Source: a virus. From it: a stretch of 28,076 bases of DNA. Position 1 is the stretch's first letter; every line of letters starts with the position of its first letter. Shown here one piece after another: positions 7,020 through 14,560 of the stretch. The stretch is taken from positions 1-28,076 of the IMG/VR virus record IMGVR_UViG_3300009104_000686, one strand, 5' to 3'. Position numbers and translations under genes: made by a program. The notes under the pieces are model-generated. The model searched no databases. It was not told where the DNA came from and was given only the letters and a program-made list of their open reading frames with translations.

Positions 7020-7151
7020 TTAATTTTTTTTATTTTTGTATTCTTCTTCACTAATAACTCTTATCTTTTCTTTAGGAAAAGTTATATTCCATGCATAAAC
7101 ATCAGTTTTAATCTGCCATATCATAAGTCTTCGCCACAATCTTTTAATCAT
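7020..7151 (-). CDS. Small basic protein (43 aa)
   Basis: The frame starts MIKRLWRRLMIWQ and ends in a Lys/Asn-rich tail. Its ATG overlaps the stop of the preceding 75-aa gene (ATGA), which suggests coupled translation. The amphipathic N terminus, rich in Arg and Trp, could contact membranes or nucleic acid; that is inference. It is too short for a family call. Confidence 0.5.
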   Translation of the reverse strand: MIKRLWRRLMIWQIKTDVYAWNITFPKEKIRVISEEEYKNKKN

Positions 7152-7375
7152 GCTTCTATAGGTTTGTCACGAAAGATTATGTTTGATAGTCCGAGTTTGT
7201 TTCTTCGTTCTATCTCAACTCTAACTTTAGCTCTAAGTTTTCGTTTAGTGCTTTCTTTATTGTATGCTTCGATTAAGTCTGCGTTTGATTTACATTTCAT
7301 GTAGTCATAAACTAAAGTAGTCTTCTTAGTCATTCTATCATATTGTCTAGATGTTTTTCCAAATTTAATTGGCAT
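7148..7375 (-). CDS. Small basic hypothetical protein (75 aa)
   Basis: The protein is strongly basic and mostly helical (KRKLRAKVRVEIERRNK in the middle), with no membrane segment. It could bind nucleic acid, but no domain is recognised. An AGGAG Shine-Dalgarno lies 8 bases before the ATG, in the context AGGAGTATATTATG that also precedes the gene at 14919. It lies 17 bases after the cyclase gene, and a TATAAATA-like sequence (AATAAATA) sits just upstream, so it may be read with the cyclase or from a weak late promoter. Confidence 0.7.
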   Translation of the reverse strand: MPIKFGKTSRQYDRMTKKTTLVYDYMKCKSNADLIEAYNKESTKRKLRAKVRVEIERRNKLGLSNIIFRDKPIEA

Positions 7376-7392
7376 AATATACTCCTGTTCTT

Positions 7393-9282
7393 TTATTTAT
7401 TGAGTTTACGAACCTCTTTTCTTCCTCTGCCATCATCAAAGACAGGTGCAAATATTTTAACTGGTATGTCTTTACCCTTAACTTTAATCTCATCTATTTG
7501 TTGACATGCAATATTGTCCAATTGCATATAAGTATATTCGGATAAAAGAATTGGTGTATCAAAAGTTCTTGTTTGAACTTCTAATCTTGCGCCAAGATTA
7601 ACTGCATCTCCAACTACTGAGTAATCAAATCTCAATTCACTTCCCATATTTCCTACAATACATGGGCCTGTATTAATTCCTGTACCTATTACTACTGGTG
7701 GTAAATCCATACCCTCATCTTTAATTTCTTGATTCATTTTCTCAGTGAGTAGTTCTATTTCTATTGCAGTCTTCACAGCCATCTCTGCATGATTAGGACA
7801 ATCTAACGGAGCATTCCAAAATGCCATTAAACAATCCCCCATATACTTATCTACTGTTCCACCATTCTCAATTACCACCTTTGTCATACCATCTAAGAAT
7901 CTATTGATAAGTAATACTAGTCCCTCTGGATCATCATTCTTCATATAAGCTTCTGATATGGGAGTGAATCCAACTATGTCTGCAAATAAGAAAGACATTT
8001 CTTTTCTATCACCACCAAGTCTAAGTTTACTTGGGTCTTTCTGGAGTTCTTCAATCATATCAGGAGATAAATATTTCTGGAACTGCTTCTTAATTTGTTC
8101 TTTGAGTTGGTAGGTCGTATAGTATTGGTTGAAAGAGGCATGCCCGAAAACAACTATGGAGGAAATCGATGACCAGAAAATATCGAAGAGAACGAGAGAT
8201 GAAGACCATAAGTAGAAACCCCCACCCACCTGAACTAACACGATACTGGAACTCACTATCGCCGAGTAGACTGTGGGAAGTTTGTAAACCGATGCCAATA
8301 TTCCTAGAAGGACTATCAAAAGAAGAACGACTTCTAAAAATTCAAGAAAGTCGGATTGTTGTATTTGAACTCCTGTCGAGACGGTTTGGATTAGGTTCGC
8401 TTGAACTTCGTGGGGATACATTGTACCCACTGGAGTTGAAATTGGATTAGCTAATCCTTCAGCAGTAAGACCATAAACTAGAATCTTATTCTCTATATCC
8501 GATTCTTTTAGGTCTGAGAATGAAATGGAATCAAACTGATTCCAATAAGAAATCATTAAGTCACCGCTTGATGTGGTCTCGATTGGCGAATCTCTTCCCA
8601 TTTTTACCCAAACTATACCCTCTTCTTTAGTAACCCTAGTCTGATAATTAGGTTGGTCATAGAAAGCTCTGAGTGTTTCAAAACCCAAACTCGGATAGAG
8701 CTGGCCATTGGCCTGGATGACAAGCGGAGCGCTCCTGATGGTACCATCAAAGTTAGGGGTTTTCGCCACACTAGGTGTAGCGACTGTGACTCCCATACCC
8801 CAAGCCGAACTTTGTAATCCGGGAATGGGACTCACCAAACCTGGAAAGTTCCATACATGGTCTTGTATATCACCATCTCCAAATACAGATGTATTTACGA
8901 ATGGTGCGTTGCCTGATTCTTTTTGAACTGTTGGTGCAGATGATAATATGGTTAATCTATTCTCTAATGCGTTTGCAAAGACTTCGTCTCCACCAAATCT
9001 ATCTTCTTCTGAGAATAGAATATTGAATACATGAGTGTTTGTGTGGTGAGTTTCCCATAGAGTATCAGCATATATCTCTCTAGGGAATGGGTATTGACCT
9101 AGGGCGTCTATCGACTTTTCATCTATATTTACTAGAAGAATGTCTTCTACTTGAACTTTTTCTTTTGATGAATGTAGAACATCGAAGTAAGACCATCTAA
9201 CATTATCTATTAAATAAGGCGACCATATCTTTACACCCACCAATGCAACGATAGTGAGTAATACCGTTTTCCAATTATACAT
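7393..9282 (-). CDS. CHASE2-domain class III adenylate cyclase (629 aa)
   Basis: A transmembrane sensor that would make cAMP from ATP. Order: membrane segment (about residues 6-22), extracytoplasmic CHASE2 sensor with ILLVNIDEKSIDALG and PFPREIYA, three hydrophobic segments (about 315-390), then a cytoplasmic class III cyclase domain. Metal-binding aspartates are D435 (FADIVGFT) and D483 (DKYMGD). The Lys of DKYMGD and the Asp of FDYSVVGD are the residues that favour ATP over GTP, and NLGAR holds the transition-state Asn and Arg, so the domain looks active. The ATG at 9282 overlaps the previous stop (TAATG), which decides the start over a GTG at 9312. It is the last large gene of the curli cassette, so it may couple surface state to cAMP signalling. 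Confidence 0.92.
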   Translation of the reverse strand: MYNWKTVLLTIVALVGVKIWSPYLIDNVRWSYFDVLHSSKEKVQVEDILLVNIDEKSIDALGQYPFPREIYADTLWETHHTNTHVFNILFSEEDRFGGDEVFANALENRLTILSSAPTVQKESGNAPFVNTSVFGDGDIQDHVWNFPGLVSPIPGLQSSAWGMGVTVATPSVAKTPNFDGTIRSAPLVIQANGQLYPSLGFETLRAFYDQPNYQTRVTKEEGIVWVKMGRDSPIETTSSGDLMISYWNQFDSISFSDLKESDIENKILVYGLTAEGLANPISTPVGTMYPHEVQANLIQTVSTGVQIQQSDFLEFLEVVLLLIVLLGILASVYKLPTVYSAIVSSSIVLVQVGGGFYLWSSSLVLFDIFWSSISSIVVFGHASFNQYYTTYQLKEQIKKQFQKYLSPDMIEELQKDPSKLRLGGDRKEMSFLFADIVGFTPISEAYMKNDDPEGLVLLINRFLDGMTKVVIENGGTVDKYMGDCLMAFWNAPLDCPNHAEMAVKTAIEIELLTEKMNQEIKDEGMDLPPVVIGTGINTGPCIVGNMGSELRFDYSVVGDAVNLGARLEVQTRTFDTPILLSEYTYMQLDNIACQQIDEIKVKGKDIPVKIFAPVFDDGRGRKEVRKLNK

Positions 9283-9446
9283 TACTGGATCCAGCAAACA
9301 GGATATACACACCAGTAAGGATTAGCAAATCCTAATAACCATAGTATGAGAATCCATAATGGGATTTTTACCCATGTTCTGCCTTTAGACCACTCTCTGA
9401 ATCGTATGGCGTATGGTGCCATTTTATTAAACAACCAGTCTTGCAT
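9282..9446 (-). CDS. Small single-span membrane protein (54 aa)
   Basis: Starts MQDWLFNKMAPYAIRF and has one hydrophobic helix, IPLWILILWLLGFA (about residues 29-42), then PYWCVYPVCWIQ with two cysteines three residues apart on each side of YPV. A basic N terminus before the helix suggests that the N terminus stays in the cytoplasm. Start and stop overlap both neighbours as TAATG, so it is coupled to the 61-aa protein before it and to the cyclase after it. A regulatory subunit for the cyclase is possible but unproved. Confidence 0.7.
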   Translation of the reverse strand: MQDWLFNKMAPYAIRFREWSKGRTWVKIPLWILILWLLGFANPYWCVYPVCWIQ

Positions 9447-9631
9447 TATCCTCTGATTTCCTCTATAGGTTCTGGTATTACAATCTCTTCTGGTTGCATA
9501 TGATTAAGGTAAATATACAATGCACCACCTAAAAGTGTAATCATCAAAGCCCATGCTAGTAATCTTCTCATAAATCTTTTCCTTTTTTTTAGACGCCACT
9601 CGCCTTTAAGTTTAATTATTCTCTCGTTCAT
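9446..9631 (-). CDS. Small single-span membrane protein (61 aa)
   Basis: A very basic N terminus (KKRKRFMRRLL) precedes one hydrophobic helix (LLAWALMITLLGGALYIYL), followed by an acidic, Pro-rich tail (PEEIVIPEPIEEI). By the positive-inside rule the tail lies in the periplasm. Its start overlaps the end of the 70-aa gene by 20 bases and its stop overlaps the next ATG. The function is unknown. Confidence 0.7.
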   Translation of the reverse strand: MNERIIKLKGEWRLKKRKRFMRRLLAWALMITLLGGALYIYLNHMQPEEIVIPEPIEEIRG

Positions 9632-9824
9632 TTTCTTGTATAAAGTCTTTCATCTCTAACATCCAAGCTCTAAGTCTATGGGTTTGTTTCATGTGAAACT
9701 CTGCGTTCTTCTTATCTTCTAGTATCATTCTATTATGATAATCTATTACCCTCAGAATGATTCTTATGCCCTCTTGATATGGCATACGAATTAGAGTTGA
9801 AAATCTCTCTTTTTTTGTAGACAT
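9612..9824 (-). CDS. Small helical protein of unknown function (70 aa)
   Basis: Soluble, charged and predicted fully helical, with a mid-protein stretch RVIDYHNRMILEDKK. There is no signal peptide, so it should be cytoplasmic, unlike its curlin neighbours. It begins 9 bases after the second curlin gene, and AAGGAAAC at that gene's end may serve as its ribosome site. I do not recognise a family. Confidence 0.65.
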   Translation of the reverse strand: MSTKKERFSTLIRMPYQEGIRIILRVIDYHNRMILEDKKNAEFHMKQTHRLRAWMLEMKDFIQENERENN

Positions 9825-9832
9825 TCAAGATA

Positions 9833-10663
9833 TTAGTTTCCTTGCGAAACCGTGACAGAACAACCGCCAGAAGTTTGGCAGTTTTGTGTAAGTGTATAAT
9901 TTTGTGTTGTGTTGCCTCGTTGTTCGAAATCGAGAGTAGTTCCAAATGTTCCATTTAATGTTATGGTTGCATTGTGTTCGCCATGGCCATCTTGAAGATA
10001 ATCAACAGTATTGTCATCATTCTGAACTGTTAAATAAAATTCTTTTGCACCATCGCCCTTTTGTTTGCCAAAGATTGAGTTATCATCTCCATATAAATAT
10101 ATTCTTGCTGAGTGTCCATCACAATTACCTTGTGAACAATTTCGTTGTTGCCCAACTATTTCGTTATCATCTCCATGTATATCTACGGTAACATAATGAC
10201 CGCCACCCTCTGTATTATCAATTGCCCAACTAGTGTCGGTTCTACTTGAGATTTCATATCCTTGAGCCCACCATAACTTATTATTTGTTCCATAACTAAT
10301 ATGAAACTGAATATCATTCTTGTTGCAATCTGAATTTTTAGTACAGTTCTGCCAGAGTTTAACAGTTTGGTTATCATAGTCAATATCACCACCCCAAGAT
10401 GCGCCAGAACCCCAACTTGGAGAATCATTGGCCCAACCTATTTCGTTGTTAGAACCAACTTGTTTCATTTCAATCACAACATCATCTCCATCACCTACAG
10501 AAAAGAATATATCGTTGTTGAATCCTTCTTGAATGATATCGATTTCTAAGTTGTCTCCACCTGCTACTTGATTAATGTTGATAGTATTATCATCAGATGC
10601 TATAACTGATAAGGAAAACAATGTTCCTATTGCAAATGTTTTTATTTTATTTAAAAAATCCAT
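9833..10663 (-). CDS. Curlin-like amyloid repeat protein 2, exported (276 aa)
   Basis: A secreted fibre subunit candidate resembling CsgA/CsgB. A signal peptide covers about residues 1-23 (cleavage near SVIAS-DD). The mature chain has repeats of the form N-x-x-x-I-x-Q-x-G, alternating with GDDN turns (GDNLEIDIIQEG, GDDNEIVGQQ, GDDNSIFGKQ, DDNTVDYLQDG). Three repeats carry a cysteine pair (NCTKNSDC, NCSQGNC, NCQTSGGC), which E. coli curlins lack. It is longer than CsgA (151 aa) and its repeats are less regular. It follows the FecR-domain gene by 5 bases. It would pass through the CsgG pore and polymerise outside the cell, by analogy. Confidence 0.8.
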   Translation of the reverse strand: MDFLNKIKTFAIGTLFSLSVIASDDNTININQVAGGDNLEIDIIQEGFNNDIFFSVGDGDDVVIEMKQVGSNNEIGWANDSPSWGSGASWGGDIDYDNQTVKLWQNCTKNSDCNKNDIQFHISYGTNNKLWWAQGYEISSRTDTSWAIDNTEGGGHYVTVDIHGDDNEIVGQQRNCSQGNCDGHSARIYLYGDDNSIFGKQKGDGAKEFYLTVQNDDNTVDYLQDGHGEHNATITLNGTFGTTLDFEQRGNTTQNYTLTQNCQTSGGCSVTVSQGN

Positions 10664-10668
10664 ATTAA

Positions 10669-11820
10669 TTAACCTTGTTGAATAATAACTATTTCTATTC
10701 CATCTCCATCACCAAATGTTATAACACCTTGATAACCTTCTACTTCGGTCTCTAGAGTTCCGGAACCTCCTGCGGCTATTATTATATTTATGTGTCCATT
10801 CACATCTCTAAAGAATACTAAGTCGCCATCTTGTTCAAAGATATTATACTGCGATTCTTTATTGAACCCAGCAGATGCACCTCTAAGTTTGAAACCTGCT
10901 ATATCTGCGGCCTGTCTATCATCAACCAATACAACTCTAGTCTTTTCTAAAGCTTCAACAACATCTAATAAATCTTGTAAGAAGTCTACATCTAGATAAT
11001 CAATATCTAATTCGGAGAAATCTCCTTCCATAGTGTCATCTAATGCATTTGCTTCTAGTTCATTAAACTCTAAGAAGTCGATGTCTAATACACCTTGGTC
11101 TGAGTTCTGCTCATCTGAATATGATTCTTCCATCGCCTGTCTTATCGCAGGTGGTGGATTCACAATAAACATATTGTCAATCATACTAGGTGTTATGCCT
11201 TGAACAACAACTGATTTAGTTGGTGCGGCCTCAAAAGATGCGACTGTTGTGGCCGCATACGCTTGATTTAAAATCGTTTCACCGCCATCATTCCATACTA
11301 AAATCTCTCCTGATGTTTCACCTGTTGTTTCATCAGGCAAAAGAATGACCATTGTCCTACCCAACTCATCTATGGTTGTGGTGAAATCGGTCCCTCTCAT
11401 CGTAATGTTCGCCGTTGGTGTGGCGACATTAACATTTTGTTTTTTAATTCTATTACCAGCACCCGAGGCAAATCTTGATGTGCCTCTTACCATTCTAATC
11501 GACATCTTTGATAGACTTGGGTCTGGATCGTAATACGCCTCGTCAATATAAACAAGACTGTTTTCTGTTAATGAGAGTTGTTCTGCATCGAGGAACTCTA
11601 TTAACATTCTGCCATTGGCAGTTTCCGCTTCATCATATAAAACTATGTCTGTTCCGACATCAGTTTCAAGCCGACTGTCACCTCTTTTTACGGAAGTGAC
11701 ACCTTTGTTTTCTACAATATCACCAATGGGTTCAGCATAAGCGAACCCACCGTATGATAAAAAAAGACTTAAACTAACTGTCGTTAGCAGCGTCTTTCTG
11801 ATTAATTTGAATGATTGCAT
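10669..11820 (-). CDS. Exported FecR-domain protein (383 aa)
   Basis: A signal peptide (about 1-29, ending FAYA) is followed by a FecR domain (about 35-190) with GDIVENKGVTSVKRG, ANGRMLIEFLDAEQLSL and TANITMRGTDF, the usual FecR/DUF beta-helix pattern. The middle is very acidic (DIDFLEF, DIDYLDVDFLQ) and the end DGIEIVIIQQG resembles a curlin repeat. True FecR is an inner-membrane anti-sigma regulator; this protein has no cytoplasmic anti-sigma part, so it is more likely a secreted or periplasmic structural or assembly factor. ATG 11820 is preferred over GTG 11826; both lie inside the end of the first curlin gene, giving a 47-base overlap. A role in fibre assembly is inference from its position between two curlins. 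Confidence 0.82.
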   Translation of the reverse strand: MQSFKLIRKTLLTTVSLSLFLSYGGFAYAEPIGDIVENKGVTSVKRGDSRLETDVGTDIVLYDEAETANGRMLIEFLDAEQLSLTENSLVYIDEAYYDPDPSLSKMSIRMVRGTSRFASGAGNRIKKQNVNVATPTANITMRGTDFTTTIDELGRTMVILLPDETTGETSGEILVWNDGGETILNQAYAATTVASFEAAPTKSVVVQGITPSMIDNMFIVNPPPAIRQAMEESYSDEQNSDQGVLDIDFLEFNELEANALDDTMEGDFSELDIDYLDVDFLQDLLDVVEALEKTRVVLVDDRQAADIAGFKLRGASAGFNKESQYNIFEQDGDLVFFRDVNGHINIIIAAGGSGTLETEVEGYQGVITFGDGDGIEIVIIQQG

Positions 11821-12520
11821 TTTCACTATCCGCCGTTAAGGTTATATGGGCGTCTGGTGATGAGCAAGAATTGCCTGCACCCGAAACACATGTTCCACTT
11901 AATTGATTGATATCAATATCAGCACTTGAACCAGTTAAAGTTAGGTTCAATGTTTGTTCTCCATCTTTTTGTAGAGTGTTAATGTTATTGGATCCACCTG
12001 TGACTGTAAAGTTCCAGGTAGCGTCATCTGACTCCCAATCAACATCGAATACATTACTGTTTCCTACTAAGACTAAATCTGCGTTCAATCTCTCTGCACT
12101 TAAAGAATATCCTTGGTCTAAATCGAATGTATTTGAATCACCATCAACATTAAAGTTAATATCTGAATCATCAGCAGAACCTGAGGCCCCTATGTTCCAA
12201 TCAACTGAGTTTGAATTTCCTGAAAGTAGCAAAGTTATATCAGTGCTATCTGTGATAAAAGGTCCGAATAACAAGTTCTGATTACCAATCATATCGATGT
12301 TTAAATCTAGAGTGTGACCAGTCATTGTCATAGCAGTACCAGAACCACTTGAATAATTATTTTGACCTATTTTGTTACCAAAACCGATTTGGTCAATATA
12401 TAATTTCAAGGTGTCTCCAGTTTGTGCAATCATAACCTCATTATCATCTGTAGCAGCAGCGAAAACGAATGATGTCGACATTCCAAAAAGTAATGCTATA
12501 CTTAATAAAAATTTATTCAT
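11774..12520 (-). CDS. Curlin-like amyloid repeat protein 1, exported (248 aa)
   Basis: A clear signal peptide (about 1-22, ending SFVFA-AA) precedes irregular curlin-type repeats, with GDTLKLYIDQIGFGNKIGQ, GNSNSVDWN, GDSNTFDLDQG, GNSNVFDVDW and GSNNINTLQKDG. The G-x-S/D-N-x-x-x-x-x-Q spacing recalls CsgA/CsgB, and the acidic, Asn/Ser-rich and nearly Cys-free chain fits an amyloid secretin substrate. A single cysteine pair (TCVSGAGNSC) is present. The ATG follows AGGAG and overlaps the end of csgG by 8 bases. Which of the two curlins nucleates and which elongates cannot be told. Confidence 0.8.
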   Translation of the reverse strand: MNKFLLSIALLFGMSTSFVFAAATDDNEVMIAQTGDTLKLYIDQIGFGNKIGQNNYSSGSGTAMTMTGHTLDLNIDMIGNQNLLFGPFITDSTDITLLLSGNSNSVDWNIGASGSADDSDINFNVDGDSNTFDLDQGYSLSAERLNADLVLVGNSNVFDVDWESDDATWNFTVTGGSNNINTLQKDGEQTLNLTLTGSSADIDINQLSGTCVSGAGNSCSSPDAHITLTADSENAIIQINQKDAANDS

Positions 12521-13400
12521 TTTCTTCTCCTATTATCCAAAAGCCTCTATCGTGCCCTTGGTAAATTAATTCCAACACGGCAGCCTCGATAGCTGTTCGT
12601 GTTGCGTATGTCACTGACTCATTATTACCCACGCCGTCCTCGAACTCGACAAGTTGTGTTCCTTCTTCAAAGAATCGGAATACATCTCCCCCAGCACCAT
12701 AAGAAAGGATAGTCTTTCTTGTTTGGACATTCAATAATATTTCTCCTGTGAGAACACTAACAGCTCTCATAGAAATTGTCACAGCATCTTGACGATACTG
12801 TTTGGCCATTCCAACACCTAGAGTTCTTGCGCCTCGACCTCCGGTTAGTAAATTGGAATCATAACCAATTATCCCACCTTCTATAATTATGCCTGCGAAT
12901 AGCATAGGTTGAATTCCTTGTGCTTCTGTCCCATTGGCAGTAGCAAAATCTTGTCTGGCAGAACGAATAATCTGCCTCTCTCTTACTAAGTTGTCTATAC
13001 CACCCCTTTCGACAACTCTAAACCACTTACCACCAGCGGCGGTTTTAAGTGCATCTATAACCATTGCTTCAGCGCCTTGTGTGACTGCTGTAGAGAATGA
13101 TGCAATGTTACCTTCTGATTTTCTTTGACCTGTTCTATCAATGAAATTATATACTGCAACCACTGGCATTTCTTTTGCAGGTGGTATGTTTAACAGTTCT
13201 ATGTATGATGGAAGTCTTATTACTTCCGGCGTATCAACACAAATATATTTTCTGGACATTATTTTATTAACACCTGTCCAAACATCTTTGCCAAACCCCT
13301 CCTGATAATCACAATCTTTAGGGTCCATACTCCACTGTGGTATTGATGCACAACCTGACATAAGAATCAATAAAGAACTTAAAAGAAAATTTCGAAACAT
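12513..13400 (-). CDS. csgG: CsgG, curli secretion pore lipoprotein (295 aa)
   Basis: CsgG forms a nonameric outer-membrane channel that exports curlin subunits. A lipoprotein signal ends LMSGC with C17 as the lipid-modified residue. Beyond it the match to E. coli CsgG (277 aa) is plain: VVAVYNFIDRTGQ, FSTAVTQGAEAM, ALK, WFRVVERGGIDNLVRER, IIEGGIIGYDSNLLTGG, GARTLGVG, VLTGEILLNVQTRKTILSY, VFRF, and DRGFW. The constriction loop (residues 93-102) keeps the Phe (F102) but not the Tyr and Asn of E. coli Y51 and N55, and is one residue longer. The segment between lipid anchor and core is also longer, with two extra cysteines (C30, C54). It overlaps the csgF stop (TAATG). Confidence 0.95.
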   Translation of the reverse strand: MFRNFLLSSLLILMSGCASIPQWSMDPKDCDYQEGFGKDVWTGVNKIMSRKYICVDTPEVIRLPSYIELLNIPPAKEMPVVAVYNFIDRTGQRKSEGNIASFSTAVTQGAEAMVIDALKTAAGGKWFRVVERGGIDNLVRERQIIRSARQDFATANGTEAQGIQPMLFAGIIIEGGIIGYDSNLLTGGRGARTLGVGMAKQYRQDAVTISMRAVSVLTGEILLNVQTRKTILSYGAGGDVFRFFEEGTQLVEFEDGVGNNESVTYATRTAIEAAVLELIYQGHDRGFWIIGEENE

Positions 13401-13927
13401 TAACTGTCTCCAGGCACTGGCACAGGATCAGGGTCCTGACTAAAGTTTCCTGAACCTATTGGTATCTCTAATATTGTTTCTGTACCATCTTCTGATACAA
13501 TAGTCATTCTAATAAATTCTGAGCCGTCTGCGTTAGTGATTACTTCGTATGTGACTGTACTACCTTCTAATACAAATGAACCAAAACGAGTTGCAGTATC
13601 GTTTGAGAACATTGATTCAACCAATTGTTTGGCCATTTGAGCATAGATACGGCTCTCTAAGTTTCTAATAAATTTTGCAAGGGTTGTATTGTCTTCTGCC
13701 CTTTCAGCAGCTTTACGAGCTGATTCTAATGCATCTTCTATCTCCGTCTTACGAGTGAACTCTTGGTTCTCTACTGTGAGATAATGAGATGCGGTTCCCT
13801 TTCCACTGAAAGATGGATTTTTAAATTCGTGTGTTATTGGTGATGCGTAAACATTGTTTGCGTGTAGAAACAATACAAATAATATTGAAAATACGAAACT
13901 AGCTATCTTTATCTTTTGTGTCTTCAT
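13400..13927 (-). CDS. csgF: CsgF, curli assembly factor (175 aa)
   Basis: CsgF plugs the CsgG channel mouth and helps seed curlin fibres on the surface. A signal peptide (about 1-28, ending VYAS) is followed by ITHEFKNPSFSG, the CsgF N-terminal motif (QFRNPNFGG in E. coli) that inserts into CsgG. A helix region (about 60-100) and a beta region with TYEVITNADGSE and TETILEIPIGSG follow, matching the family order. It is longer than E. coli CsgF (138 aa), with an extra Pro/Asp tail. A GGGGAAG ribosome site precedes the ATG, which overlaps the 113-aa membrane protein gene by 29 bases. Confidence 0.9.
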   Translation of the reverse strand: MKTQKIKIASFVFSILFVLFLHANNVYASPITHEFKNPSFSGKGTASHYLTVENQEFTRKTEIEDALESARKAAERAEDNTTLAKFIRNLESRIYAQMAKQLVESMFSNDTATRFGSFVLEGSTVTYEVITNADGSEFIRMTIVSEDGTETILEIPIGSGNFSQDPDPVPVPGDS

Positions 13928-14240
13928 TCTTCTTCCCCTTTAGAGCCTGCGCTTGCTTATACTCTAAAACTGTATTTAATTTTTCTTGCAATCTTATCTG
14001 GTCTTGGTCTAACATTCTCATTTGGTCGATAAGTCTTACAAGTACCGTCTGTTGTTTATCCAGATTCGGTTCTAATTCTTCCGTCACAAATTTCCAGACA
14101 AAGTAGATAAAATAACCCATTGCAAGTGCAATTATAATTGGGAATCCAAACTCATTGAGCATATCTGCAACAGGAGTTAGATAATCTAATTCTAAGTCCA
14201 GAACATCTTCTGGCAATTCATTACTAATCTCTTCTTGCAT
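13899..14240 (-). CDS. Single-span membrane protein with coiled-coil tail (113 aa)
   Basis: An acidic N terminus is followed by one strong hydrophobic helix (about residues 32-52, FGFPIIIALAMGYFIYFVW) and a long charged coiled-coil-like segment ending in Lys/Asp repeats. The size and topology resemble small holins or membrane spacers, but no family is recognised. It shares general layout with the next gene upstream, with which it overlaps by 17 bases. As part of the curli operon it could help the secretion system, or act as a holin for the lysozyme; both are inference. Confidence 0.7.
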   Translation of the reverse strand: MQEEISNELPEDVLDLELDYLTPVADMLNEFGFPIIIALAMGYFIYFVWKFVTEELEPNLDKQQTVLVRLIDQMRMLDQDQIRLQEKLNTVLEYKQAQALKGKKNEDTKDKDS

Positions 14241-14517
14241 CTATGTTTCCATCCTCTACAAAATTTTCAGACCGTGCAACTCTATCCAAATCTGGTCTTA
14301 ACTCCAGAGTTTGTGAAATAAGTAAGTCGATTTTTAATATGTCATTGTTCATTACTCTCGCCCTATCTTCTAACATGGTTATAATACCTGTTAGACCTTT
14401 GACATTATCAAGTACACCTTCTAAGATGTATTTTAGGGTTAAGAATATGAAGAAAGCCATAACAAGAGAACCAAAAATTGGCGCTCCGACTTCAGCTAAA
14501 AATTCTATCCAGTTCAT
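14224..14517 (-). CDS. Single-span membrane protein (97 aa)
   Basis: A short N terminus with WIEFLAEVGAPIFG is followed by one hydrophobic helix (about 14-34) and a helical, charged C-terminal domain, the same plan as the 113-aa protein downstream (both have an FGxPII/GAPIFG-like start to the helix). This suggests a diverged pair. It is the first gene of the curli cassette and lies just after a candidate late promoter. There is no strong Shine-Dalgarno. Its function is unknown; a holin is one option. Confidence 0.7.
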   Translation of the reverse strand: MNWIEFLAEVGAPIFGSLVMAFFIFLTLKYILEGVLDNVKGLTGIITMLEDRARVMNNDILKIDLLISQTLELRPDLDRVARSENFVEDGNIDARRD

Positions 14518-14530
14518 AATATTACTCTAT

Positions 14531-14538
14531 TATTTATG
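14531..14538 (-). promoter_or_regulatory. Late-promoter-like box before the curli cassette
   Basis: The minus strand reads CATAAATA, one base from the T4 late promoter TATAAATA. It lies 13 bases before the first cassette gene and just past a strong terminator. This suggests that the cassette is transcribed late, from its own promoter. The same box occurs at 15222-15229 before another small gene. Confidence 0.4.
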
Positions 14539-14560
14539 ATTTCATTGTCTTATTAACCAT

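Noticed and set aside
6823-7023. A 66-codon plus-strand open frame across the structured RNA region
   Set aside because: It is on the strand opposite to every other gene, has no ribosome site, and runs through the promoter and its poly-A/T tract. It is best explained as chance within an RNA region.
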